In this document: piece by piece, positions 48,973 to 59,700 of the stretch | Position numbering within the stretch: the stretch's first letter is position 1 | How the letters are laid out: every line of letters begins with the position of its first letter | Source: Balanoglossus misakiensis | Taxonomy: Eukaryota; Hemichordata | Direction of reading: 5' to 3' | Assembly (NCBI GenBank): GCA_040954595.2 | Contig: CM082594.2 | Location: forward strand, 2,852,001 to 2,916,000 | DNA length: 64,000 nucleotides | Made by a program: the position numbers and the translations under genes | The notes under the pieces: generated by a model | The model's database searches: none | Told to the model about the DNA's origin: nothing | The model's input: the letters and a program-made list of their open reading frames with translations, nothing else

Positions 48973-51900
48973 GTGCTGGAAGGATCCTCGTGTATTGCGC
49001 TGATAGACACCGGGTCCATGGTATCTACTGTTGCTGACACTTTTAACAGAGAGAAGCTACAGAAACCAATTCATGACCTGAACAACTTGGTGAAGGTAGA
49101 AGGGGCTAGTGGTACAGAAGTTCCTTACCTTGGTTATATTGAAGTTGAAGTGAAATTCCCAGATAGCCATGGACAAGAGATGTCTAAAGATATATTATTG
49201 CTTGTTGTTGAAGACACGGAATATAATCAGATGGTTCCAGTTGTGATAGGCACAAATGTTCTCCAACATTTTGTGGATGAAGATACACAGTACAGTACAG
49301 ACCTATCCTCAGTATGGAGACTAGCATACCAAGCGACTATCCACCGGCAGAGGGCCGAAGGTAGGACATTTACAGTTACCACTACTAAACCCACAACCAT
49401 TGGACCATACGAACGCACAGTCATCCATGGATTTTGCAGAGTGGACCTAAGAAATTGTCAATCAGTAGTTGTGGTGGAACCAGAAAATGACAGACTTTTA
49501 CCTGGTGGTTTACTTGTTACTCCAGCCGTGTTGAAGTTAGAGCCTCGTGGTAATTCGTGTCGAATCCCAGTAATGGTGACCAACTATGGAGCACGTGCTG
49601 TCACAGTTCCCCCTAAAAGCACCCTATGTAACATGAACTTAGCATCTAATGTCTCACAGCCTTTAGATCCATATGGAGATGATATTGATACAAACTCAGA
49701 TGGGACCACCTCACCAAAAGTACCCGATTGGCTGATAAAAGACCTGGGATTACAAGAGGCAGATACAGAATTAACAGAAATCCAGAAAGACCAAGCCTTG
49801 GCTACCATTGGTAAATGGCAAACCGTGTTCTCTACAGGTGAGAGAGATTTGGGACACACAACATTGGTAACACATTCGATAAAGTTAACGGATGAAACCC
49901 CCTTTAAAGATAAATACCGTCGAATCCCTATGGGTATGTACGAAGAATTGCAACAGTACCTGCAAGATATGCTACAGAGTGGTGTGATTAGAGAATCAAA
50001 CAGCCCGTGGTCCTCAAATGTTGTATGTGTCAGAAAACCTGATGGGAAGCTGAGGGTGTGTATTGATTATAGACGTCTCAACGCCAAAACCATTAAAGAC
50101 GCTTACGCATTACCCCGGGTATTGGATACGCTTGATAACCTTAGTAACGCCGAGTGGTTTTCATCGCTTGATCTACGGTCTGGATATTACCAAGTAGAGA
50201 TGGCGGAAGACGACAAAGCGAAGACAGCTTTCACGGTGGGAAACTTCGGCTTATTTGAATTCAACCGTATGTCTATGGGTCTGACCAACGCACCTGCAAC
50301 TTTCCAGCGTCTCATGGAGAAGTGTTTTGGAGAATTGGCGTTCAGAGAATGTTGTGTGTATTTAGATGACATCATAGTATTTTCGAAGACTTTTGAAGAC
50401 CACCTCAATAGATTGGAGCGGGTATTCCAGCGGCTGGCATCACATGGATTAAAGTTGAAGGCAACGAAATGTGTTTTATTCCAGAAGAAGGTGAAATATC
50501 TTGGACACGTGGTATCAGCCGACGGAATTACAACGGACCCAGACAAGGTAGCAGCTCTGAAGGAATGGCCAATACCCACTACTGTAACAGAACTGAGAAG
50601 ATTTCTTGGATTTGCAGGGTATTACAGGAGATTTATCCAAAGCTACAGTAATATTGCCAAGCCACTTAACGACTTGCTGTGTGGACGTCAGTCAAGGAAT
50701 AAGGCGGGAAAATTTGAAAAACTCCAGTGGGGACAACAGGAACAACAAGCTTTCGACACTCTGAGGAAGAGCCTAATGTCGTCACCAATACTAGCCTTTG
50801 CTGACTACTCACTTCCATTTGAAATACATACTGATGCAAGTTCCACAGGTCTGGGAGCAGTGCTGTATCAACGCCAGAAAGGTATTCTCAGAGTAATTGC
50901 CTATGCAAGTAGAGGACTCACCAAGTCTGAAAGTAATTATCCAGCTCATAAATTAGAATTTTTGGCACTGAAATGGGCCGTCACCAAGAAGTTCAACGAC
51001 TACCTGTATGGAAGCAAATTCACTGTGTTTACAGACAACAACCCTTTGACGTATGTGTTAACTTCTGCGAAACTGGATGCGGTGGGACACAGATGGTTGT
51101 CAGACTTGTCATTGTACGACTTCTCTATTGTTTACCGGAGTGGTAAGAAGAATATAGAGGCTGACGCTTTGTCTAGGATTCCATGGAATAGAGAGAATCC
51201 AGAGACGGAAACCAATCTGGGAGCCGATGTAGTCCAGGCGCTTTGTCGAGCAACAGAAGGTCCATACGTAACTTCATTCGGAATGGTAGCAGATGAGGAC
51301 AGACCTGCAGTAGTTCAAGGTGGGGATGATGTGTTCTGGAAGACGGAGCAGTCCAAAGATTCAACAATACGGTATGTGACTGATCAGCTTGAAAAGGACC
51401 ACAAACCACTTATGAGAGATCATACAGGAGATATCAGACTACTTATACGAGATTGGAAACGCCTTGTTCTGAAGAATGGAGTCCTATACAGGAAATGCTT
51501 CATCGATGATATACAATATTTGCAACTTGTCTTACCAGTACACCATAGAAAAGATGTCCTGGAGGAACTACATGATAAACTTGGACACTTTGGCCAAGAT
51601 AAAACCCTGGATCTGGTACGACGAAGATTCTACTGGCCTAGGATGTCGATGGATGTTCAAAAGAAGGTGGAACATTGTTTACCATGCATTCGCAGGAAAA
51701 GTTCAACTTCCTTACCCAGAACTCCCTTGGTTAATATTCACACATCACAACCGATGGAAATGGTGTGCATCGACTTTCTCCATATACCAACACCAGATCA
51801 AGGATATAGCAACATATTAGTGATGACGGACCATTTCACTCGATACGCTATAGCAGTACCTACAAAGAACCAGTCTGCCAAAACAACTGCCAAAGCATTG

Positions 51901-53121
51901 TTTGAACGTTTGATTTTGCATTATGGGTTCCCAGGACGATTACACGGTGACCAGGGGCGAAACTTTGAGTCGTCTACAATTCAGGAACTTTGCCGAATAA
52001 CAAATATTAAGAAGTCCAGGACCACTCCATACCACCCCCAGGGAAATGGAATGTGCGAACGATTTAATAAGACGTTATTACAGATGCTTGGAACTATGAA
52101 TGAAGACAACAAGACAAGATGGGCTTCACATGTCAATACGATGGTTCATGCCTATAATTCTACAAAGCATGAAAGCACCGGATATTCACCTTTCTTTTTG
52201 ATGTTTGGTCGTGAACCAAGACTGCCTATAGATGTATCTGGACATGCAGACCAGACCAACCTAGAATATGGTGGAACAGTTTCAGATTATGTGACGAAAC
52301 TTGCCGAACGGTTGGATTACGCCTATAAAGTAGCAACGGAACGGTCTGTTAAGTCTGGTGAACGGCAGAAGAAGTCATATGATAGAAAAGTGAAGGTGGC
52401 CATAATACAACCTGGTGATACTGTGTTGGTGAAGAATACAGGACCTAAAGACAATTACAAATTGGCAGACCAATGGGAAAAGGATCCATATACAGTGATT
52501 TCACAGCCCATAGAAGACATTCCAGTATACGTGGTACAAAAACAAGTTAAGGGTGGAAGGAAGCGGACACTACATAGAAATTTGCTACTCCCAATACCAA
52601 TAATTCCGGACGAACTGGATGACGATGTTAACACCAAGATGACGCAGCGTGATGTTAAGCAGAGTGTACCGGGTGTTATCAACGATGCTACCCAGGATGC
52701 AGTGGACGAAGAGGATGACGGCATTGGTAAATTGCAATTCGTGTCAACTATCAACTTGCCAACAGAACACAATGCTCTTAATCCTACTGCTGCAGAATTC
52801 ATCCCATCCAGAAGAGAAAGTTCCCTGATGGACAACCCCACAAGTATGGTTAATCCGGATGGACCTTCTCAAGTACTTACCTCAGATTTCTCGAATCATA
52901 TTTTGCAAAGTACGGATGGTTGGTCATCGAGCGATCCAGATGGTATCCCTCCTGCTACAACCAACATCAGTCCTGACTCCAGTAGTAGTACTCAACCTGA
53001 ACCACGCTATCCTACACGACAGAGACGACCTCCAGATAGATATAGTCCCGAACAATGGAATCTAAAACAGTTTGCTCATACGACTTTATCTTCTATACCA
53101 TTTATTAATTGCCACTATTAA
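48973..53121 (+). CDS. pol: Pol of element 2 (protease, RT, RNase H, integrase), intact
   Basis: Open over 1382 codons from a GTG at 48973. The frame is open back to 48835, and real synthesis is probably by frameshift from gag rather than from this codon. Seen: protease D-T-G at residue 12; RT with Y-L-D-D at about residue 463; RNase H IHTDASS near 50825; integrase H-H-C-C near 51570-51690; core with CIDFLHIP, HGDQGRNF and CERFNKT; and a long acidic/Ser-rich tail without a chromodomain. Length and order are normal for Ty3/gypsy Pol, and all catalytic motifs are present. Confidence 0.94.
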   Translation: MLEGSSCIALIDTGSMVSTVADTFNREKLQKPIHDLNNLVKVEGASGTEVPYLGYIEVEVKFPDSHGQEMSKDILLLVVEDTEYNQMVPVVIGTNVLQHFVDEDTQYSTDLSSVWRLAYQATIHRQRAEGRTFTVTTTKPTTIGPYERTVIHGFCRVDLRNCQSVVVVEPENDRLLPGGLLVTPAVLKLEPRGNSCRIPVMVTNYGARAVTVPPKSTLCNMNLASNVSQPLDPYGDDIDTNSDGTTSPKVPDWLIKDLGLQEADTELTEIQKDQALATIGKWQTVFSTGERDLGHTTLVTHSIKLTDETPFKDKYRRIPMGMYEELQQYLQDMLQSGVIRESNSPWSSNVVCVRKPDGKLRVCIDYRRLNAKTIKDAYALPRVLDTLDNLSNAEWFSSLDLRSGYYQVEMAEDDKAKTAFTVGNFGLFEFNRMSMGLTNAPATFQRLMEKCFGELAFRECCVYLDDIIVFSKTFEDHLNRLERVFQRLASHGLKLKATKCVLFQKKVKYLGHVVSADGITTDPDKVAALKEWPIPTTVTELRRFLGFAGYYRRFIQSYSNIAKPLNDLLCGRQSRNKAGKFEKLQWGQQEQQAFDTLRKSLMSSPILAFADYSLPFEIHTDASSTGLGAVLYQRQKGILRVIAYASRGLTKSESNYPAHKLEFLALKWAVTKKFNDYLYGSKFTVFTDNNPLTYVLTSAKLDAVGHRWLSDLSLYDFSIVYRSGKKNIEADALSRIPWNRENPETETNLGADVVQALCRATEGPYVTSFGMVADEDRPAVVQGGDDVFWKTEQSKDSTIRYVTDQLEKDHKPLMRDHTGDIRLLIRDWKRLVLKNGVLYRKCFIDDIQYLQLVLPVHHRKDVLEELHDKLGHFGQDKTLDLVRRRFYWPRMSMDVQKKVEHCLPCIRRKSSTSLPRTPLVNIHTSQPMEMVCIDFLHIPTPDQGYSNILVMTDHFTRYAIAVPTKNQSAKTTAKALFERLILHYGFPGRLHGDQGRNFESSTIQELCRITNIKKSRTTPYHPQGNGMCERFNKTLLQMLGTMNEDNKTRWASHVNTMVHAYNSTKHESTGYSPFFLMFGREPRLPIDVSGHADQTNLEYGGTVSDYVTKLAERLDYAYKVATERSVKSGERQKKSYDRKVKVAIIQPGDTVLVKNTGPKDNYKLADQWEKDPYTVISQPIEDIPVYVVQKQVKGGRKRTLHRNLLLPIPIIPDELDDDVNTKMTQRDVKQSVPGVINDATQDAVDEEDDGIGKLQFVSTINLPTEHNALNPTAAEFIPSRRESSLMDNPTSMVNPDGPSQVLTSDFSNHILQSTDGWSSSDPDGIPPATTNISPDSSSSTQPEPRYPTRQRRPPDRYSPEQWNLKQFAHTTLSSIPFINCHY

Positions 53122-53180
53122 TCAAATATCTTTAACTTACTTTAAATGACGAGGACGCCATTTCTCCTCGCAGGGGTGCG

Positions 53181-53823
53181 TGTAACGGCCTTGTTGATCC
53201 ATTGAATTTGTATACATGTATATCTGTATGTATGTTATACCTGTATCTTATAGTAATTAGTTATTCAATTATTCATATGACGTAATAGTACTTACCTTCA
53301 ATTGGTTGATCTTAATTATATGCAAACCACCTGGAAGTTTCATTTGACCAATGAACACAAGCTAATCTGGCACTATGATGTAATTGCTGATATAAAAGGA
53401 CATGGTGCATAAAATTGGTCAGTTCACCTCTGTAGCCAGACCGGCCACACACGTTGGAACTGACATGTATTTGTTCCATTTCAGGTTAGTTTCCTTGTAC
53501 CTTACCTGTTGCTTGAAGCTTTGTATTTTGGTGCATTCTACCGACTCATTTCAGCACAAGTAATTGGTGTCTTTAACTTGCGTCAATTTTCCAATTGTAT
53601 GTCTATATTTTTCACTTGCATGAATTTTGGTGTATTCTGTTGGAAATGGAACTCCCATACATGTGTGTAATTTAGCAGTTCACCTCTGTAGCCAGACCGG
53701 CCACACACGTTGGAACTGACATGTATTTGTTCCATTTCAGTTATTAAATGTAAGGCCTATGTCTTTGTTACCCGTAACCTGTTTGGTGTGAATATGTTGG
53801 AATGAACGGCGACAACCGTGACA
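53181..53823 (+). repeat. 3' LTR of element 2
   Basis: 643 bases; I found no difference from the 5' LTR by eye, including both 65-base internal copies. Confidence 0.95.
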
Positions 53824-54113
53824 TAATTAATCAGTTAATGATATACTAAAAGTGGGCAGCTACTAGGGCTTTAATTTTGCCCGGCGTCTTGGACAAAATC
53901 CTTCTTTTCTTGACAGAAATGACTCCTTCAGTCGTAGTTAGAGAGCTTTGATATTGATATCTTTCCGGCAAAATTAAAGTGTGTTTGTGTCCGGTAAGGG
54001 CAAACCCTTCTGCTCAGTTTAGACAGTGACGAGCAGTGCTATATTCGAAACGTTTTACAGTTTGGGCATCGATGTTTGAATGACGTTGCATTTGTTCACC
54101 GAGTAGTCGCCTA
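53824..54113. other. 3' flank of receptor 2
   Basis: Short region between element 2 and the stop codon of receptor 2. It resembles the region after the stop of receptor 1 (32230-32380), so it is part of the duplicated unit. No other feature seen. Confidence 0.6.
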
Positions 54114-56713
54114 TTAGCAGCCAACTTCATCGCTACCGTCGTGGCAGTCCGCCCCTCCATCACAGCGCCAACTGCTATATGTGCACTGACCAAAGTATTG
54201 ACATCGCCACTCTTCTAGCGCACACGGGCTTGAATCTAAACCCAAGAAAACATTATTGTAAAACATGTTTTTTGCCTCAGAATGACAACATTCTCAATTG
54301 GTCCACGTGAATAATAACGTCACTCCATTAGAATGATATAAGATGTCAAATATAAGCATACCGTTGTCCAACTCATACATGGCCCACTAAACCCCCTGCA
54401 GCTGTATCTGAACAATATGTGAGACCGTTAACACTAGTCTGGTCCCCTGCCCCAATCCCACCGCTGGCTGCGCTACGCTACAGGGAAAGGGCCAGGCACG
54501 GCCTATTGTAAACATGGCTCTCATTGGTCAATAAATACGAGCATTAAGTTGTAAGGCCTAAGTTGTTGTAAGATACTTATTTCCCGTTCTCTCCTTCACC
54601 TCCATGAATGTTTATCATTAGATTTCCAACTTATCGACAAATGAAACGCCATAAACCGCCTGGACGAATCTTGACTGGCGTACGGACATTGGAGGCATCC
54701 ATCTTGTTTATGATCACGTGGTCTGCTCAGGTTTCTGGGCATGATATCGGGCCGTACCTGACCCCTTTCCCTTTAGCGTAGTGCAGCCAGCGGTGGGATT
54801 GGGGCAGGGGACCAGACTACGTTAAAGGTATACAGTCACTTCAAATTACATATTATTATGATATACCCATATATGGCTGAAATGGCATATTTGAGTGTTC
54901 TAAAGAACATATGGTGGCGCTCTTTTTTTCGCGTGTGCCACCCACTGAAAATCTGTGATTGGCTAGATCTCAATTTGCCATGGTAACTGTGGCTCATTTT
55001 CCATAGGTGACTGTATACCTTTAACACATGGGAGCACAACGTACTAACTGGCTGTCATCGACAATGCATATGCGCGACTTTTCTGTTTATGAACACACCA
55101 TCCTCACTGTTCCAGCAGTACACGTTATATCCGTTATATCAAACTAACCTGAAAATGTGATCAATATAATGATGCGGATTGTGTGTTATAAACAGAAAAG
55201 TCGCACATGTGCAGTTCAGACGAAACTTCCCCTTCAAGACTGTAGAATGCATGCCCATACACATGGCCCAGGCGTAATAGTTCGGTCTTTAATGTACGTA
55301 TTAAAATCAGAAACTTACTGCAGTGGGCTTCATCACTGTTGTCGCCACAGTCGTCGTAATTGTCACATTCCCAATGCGCAACTATACATTTACCATTGAA
55401 ACATTGAAAGCCTGTGCATGGACCTGCAATGATGGCAAGGAAAAGGCATATTGTTTCAATACAGTCCATTCTTTAGATATATACCCCTTATTTTGCAACA
55501 CATTTCTGCTAGCACGTTATGTCAAAAACTTTAATAATGGAGATATTACCTCAAACAAAAAATAAAATTGCACAATACAATACAATACAATACAATACAA
55601 TACAATACAATACAATACAATACAATACAATACAATACAATACAATACAATACAATACAATACAATACAATACAATACAATACAATACAATACAATACAA
55701 TACAGCACAACACAATACAATACAATACAACACAACACAATATGATACAATACTATACAATACAATGTAGCCGAGTAATTACAATGATAAAACAAAACAA
55801 ACGGCAATAACACAAACAAGACAGCACAGATCATCAAAGCAATAATTACAACACATGACCCATCGCTCCATGATAGCAGGGTGCTCAGTAAATATAAGCC
55901 TATAGATATGCTCGGCTTAGCAGAAGAACTACAAATGGCTAGAACTAACAAGAGACATACGGACGAGATGCACAAAATCCACAAATATTTAATTGTCGCA
56001 CTACGGTGAGCACTTACAATTATTTTCGTCAGTACCATCCCCACAGTCATCGTAGTTGTCACATCGCCAGGTGTTATAAATGCATCTACCGTCATTACAG
56101 CGGAAGTTTGGGTAACATTCATCCAGCGGTAGAACTTGAATGAAAACGAAACATTCAGAAGTAACATATGAAATACCTTGGATCCAGCAGACTGTATGGA
56201 TTTTCAGAAACACTGTTCACTCTTTCGACTGGTGACGTCATCTGGTCCCAACACGACGACATACAGACTATCGATACTATATATTCAGCAAGCGCGGGAA
56301 CATCCAGATGCAATGTATGTAAATGATAGAATCTAGCAGACGTGCTGGTGCTCAGCCAGCAGTATTTGCACATATGGCTACAATTTCCCTATTTAACACT
56401 GTTTTTACCCTGTTCCTATTTTCTTGTGAAGTCAATGTTATCCACACGTTTCAAATGTTCTAGCACTCTGACAGGATTTAGCCAAGTTTTACACTACACA
56501 ATATACGAGAGTACATTATTTAGACCTTCAGCGGAATTACACATGTAGTCAACTTGAGCTGCAGACATGAGATTACAATTGGTTTGATTGAATACTCACG
56601 GACACACGACAGCTCGTCATCCCAATGTGGACAGTCATATACCTGATCACATCGTTTCGACATCGGAATACACAATCCAGTCTTGCATTGAAAATCCAGC
56701 CCACATGGACCTG

Positions 56714-56746
<33 letters not shown>

Positions 56747-59700
56747 AATTGGTTTGCTTGAATGATCGATAGATGAATTGATCGTCTGGTTGGTTGGTTG
56801 GTTCATTTATTTATTGATTGATTGATTGAAATGTGAATGACTGGAATAGCCGCTTCGTACATCCGATAGCCTATATCCGAAGTTGTTTATAAAATAACTT
56901 AGTTCATATTACTAATCATATGTTAAAAATATTTATTATAAGATAGTTTGTTTATTTTCTGACACTTTAACCCCGTATAACGTAGGAATAATCCAAACTT
57001 TACCTAATCTGCTCAGTATTTGGCATTTCTCTGATCACCTTTGCACAGTTTATAAGACAACAACCCATTACGCTATATACAGGAAGTGTTGTCGAACGCT
57101 GCCTATTTAGTGAACAGTATTTTTATATGAAGATGGCATATTTCCGAAGCCGTCCCTGTATACTTACAGTTTGCTTCATCACTACCGTCAGTGCAGTCAT
57201 CAAAGCCGTCACATCGCCATTCCATTGGAACACATCTCTTGTTGTCACAAACAAAATCTGGGGCACAGCTTGCTGCGAACAGAACATTCATATAGAGAAG
57301 AATTTGTTATTATGTAGTGTAGTTTATACGTCGGTAAGGAATAGATCAACCACATGGCCAACAAAAGGATTAAAATACACATGTTCACCAACCCTATTCT
57401 AATTTCATACAAAGCTTGACTAGTGTAGGCTAACAACCATTGCTACGGTTGTTAACCAAGATCTCGCAATGACCGCAGGCGGTCGATAACATCAAGGAGT
57501 TACCAACACAAGTGCGACATTAAACGCAATAAACTACAAATAAAATTCATTATATTACCATGGCCTGTGCGTCGCATTTTAATTGGTCGAGATGAACGAC
57601 GACACTGACCACATATACTCAGTAATGGTTTGTTTACATGCCCGTAATATTAGCAGACAGTTCAGTGAATACAACATTTTGCGTAACACAAGTTCCGGGG
57701 CCCCTAGTCTTTTGCGTGGGACATTTTCGTAAATTTTGACGGTTTTCTTGAGTTCGTTGGTAATATAATGGAAATAACCGACTCCGCCCTGGCCATTAAC
57801 GTTTGTTTATGGGCTCGGGCTCGAGGAAAGCCAAAAGCCTCGCCCATAAAGTTTTGGCTTTCCCCTCGCCATTGCCCATAAACAAACGTTAATGGTCAGG
57901 GCGTCGGCCATTATTTCTATATTTCACTGCACGTCACAGGAAAAAACGCGTCTCCTTTTTGGCATGTTTCCAATTTACATTGATATTTATCTTTTTGGGT
58001 TGGCTGAGTCTCATTGAAGAGAAGGGACAAAACGCAAATAGTGTGTTTACAAAAAGGAAAATCGCATATACGCAGTTATTGGGACGCTCAAGCTTGAACC
58101 ATAAAACACAATCGAAGTGAGAAGAGGGGGTCAATGGTACTGAGGCTGATATACACACTGTAGACAAGTTGCCGCCAATATATATGCTGCGATCTGCGGC
58201 AAAATACGTGTATTTCGTGGAAGAAAGTATGATGAAGTTGTTTGAAGGCTGTTGGTTATGGGATATAGTAAAAAATTACTCACTTTTTTCTTGACATGCG
58301 AATTTCGTATAGTAATCGTTACAATCAGCATCGTTCATATTAGCCTCATTGTCGCTAAATTGACAAAACAGTCAACAAAACAAGATGATAATAAAAACAA
58401 CAATAATTAAATAAAGAATTATGTACATGTACGACCAAATGGCTTCCGTCAGGCCAGGGCCATAGCCACACGGTCGTACATGTACGATGCAATACCATGT
58501 ATGCCACGATTCTTTATTTAATATACAGGCAGGTTATAAATACTGCACATTCCACATATTAAATACGACTGTATCAGAACAATTCGTCAGGGACCTGTGC
58601 TGTGAAAGAAGCCCTTGTTAAATAAAATATAATATTAGATAACCTAGCTAGATATGTAAATTGGGTAATGACCACTAATTTCATTTCTTCTTGATATATA
58701 CTCCTTAAAGTTAAAGTGCTTCTACCACTAAATTATAAACCCGATGATTGTACATATGTTATAATTATTATTTTAACCCCTTAAACTTGTAATTAATTAA
58801 ATAAAGAATTATTTAAAAATATTTTTATTAATATGTATTTGGCAAATGAAAGCTTTCTTTCACAATGAGTTCATGAAGTCAACAAATGTGTTTCTCTCCA
58901 GCTTTTGGAAACATAAACACGCCGGAATCCATTATTAATTTTTTTCTGCTTATTTGCATTGAAAGACAAGACAAAACAAAGATTTACTAGCACTCACGCC
59001 AGGTGGATACAGTCTTCATCGTACTCGTTATCTGGTTGGCCGCTATCCCATCTAAAATATGTCGCAGAAGTACCATCCGGATTTCTATAAACACCTTCAT
59101 TGGATACATCGGTCATGTGGAACCATGCATTCAGATGTTCTGAAGGAGAGACAGTCATGGAAACACGAAAGAATACGTCTTTGGATACAAGTACTAGTAA
59201 AATCACATTAAATTGGACTCATATATAACTTTCAAAATTGTTTCCTTGAATATGTTTGTGAACTAAGGCTACAGAAAACGAATGGATAAAATATGCCACG
59301 GGAATGGTCTGCATGTCTGTGGTGTAACGGGTGGGGCGCTAATTGGTACAATTGCCATCAAACAAAACACACACAACTGACTTTCTTTACAGTTTAGAGG
59401 GCATGTACGTACCGTTATTTAGCATTCTTTGTTCATAATAAAAATACTGTAACAAACGTTGTTCATCTTCAAACGTCGGTAGGAAATACCCCCGAGTCTC
59501 ACAATACGTGCGGGCATCGTACCAGTTCATGTCAGTTGTTATCAGCTGGTATTTGATAGTTTCTGAACAAAACAAAGCCACCCTAGCATGTGTTATTTAT
59601 CTATGCGTCTTTTTGTCTAAAAATGTTCTACTAAGTCAATGTTCACGAAAACTATATAATTTACTATATTCTATTGTACGGATGATTTGGCTTATAAATA

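Larger units (their letters stand above)
45768..53823 (+). mobile_element. Ty3/gypsy LTR retrotransposon 2, apparently intact and recent
   Basis: Equal 643-base LTRs that look identical, target duplication TAAT on both sides (45764-45767 and 53824-53827), open gag and pol frames joined by a -1 frameshift window, and a full protease, RT, RNase H, integrase set with no internal stop. No chromodomain and no envelope gene. It lies between the two receptor paralogs, in the opposite orientation to them. Confidence 0.96.

Noticed and set aside
45768-53823. An envelope-bearing retrovirus
   Set aside because: No open frame follows pol before the 3' LTR, so this is a plain LTR retrotransposon.
55517-56167. 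A 216-codon - strand frame with Cys-Ile-Val-Leu-Tyr repeats
   Set aside because: Read-through of the (ACAAT)n microsatellite; only the separate LDLa exon at 56018-56134 is real, in another frame.
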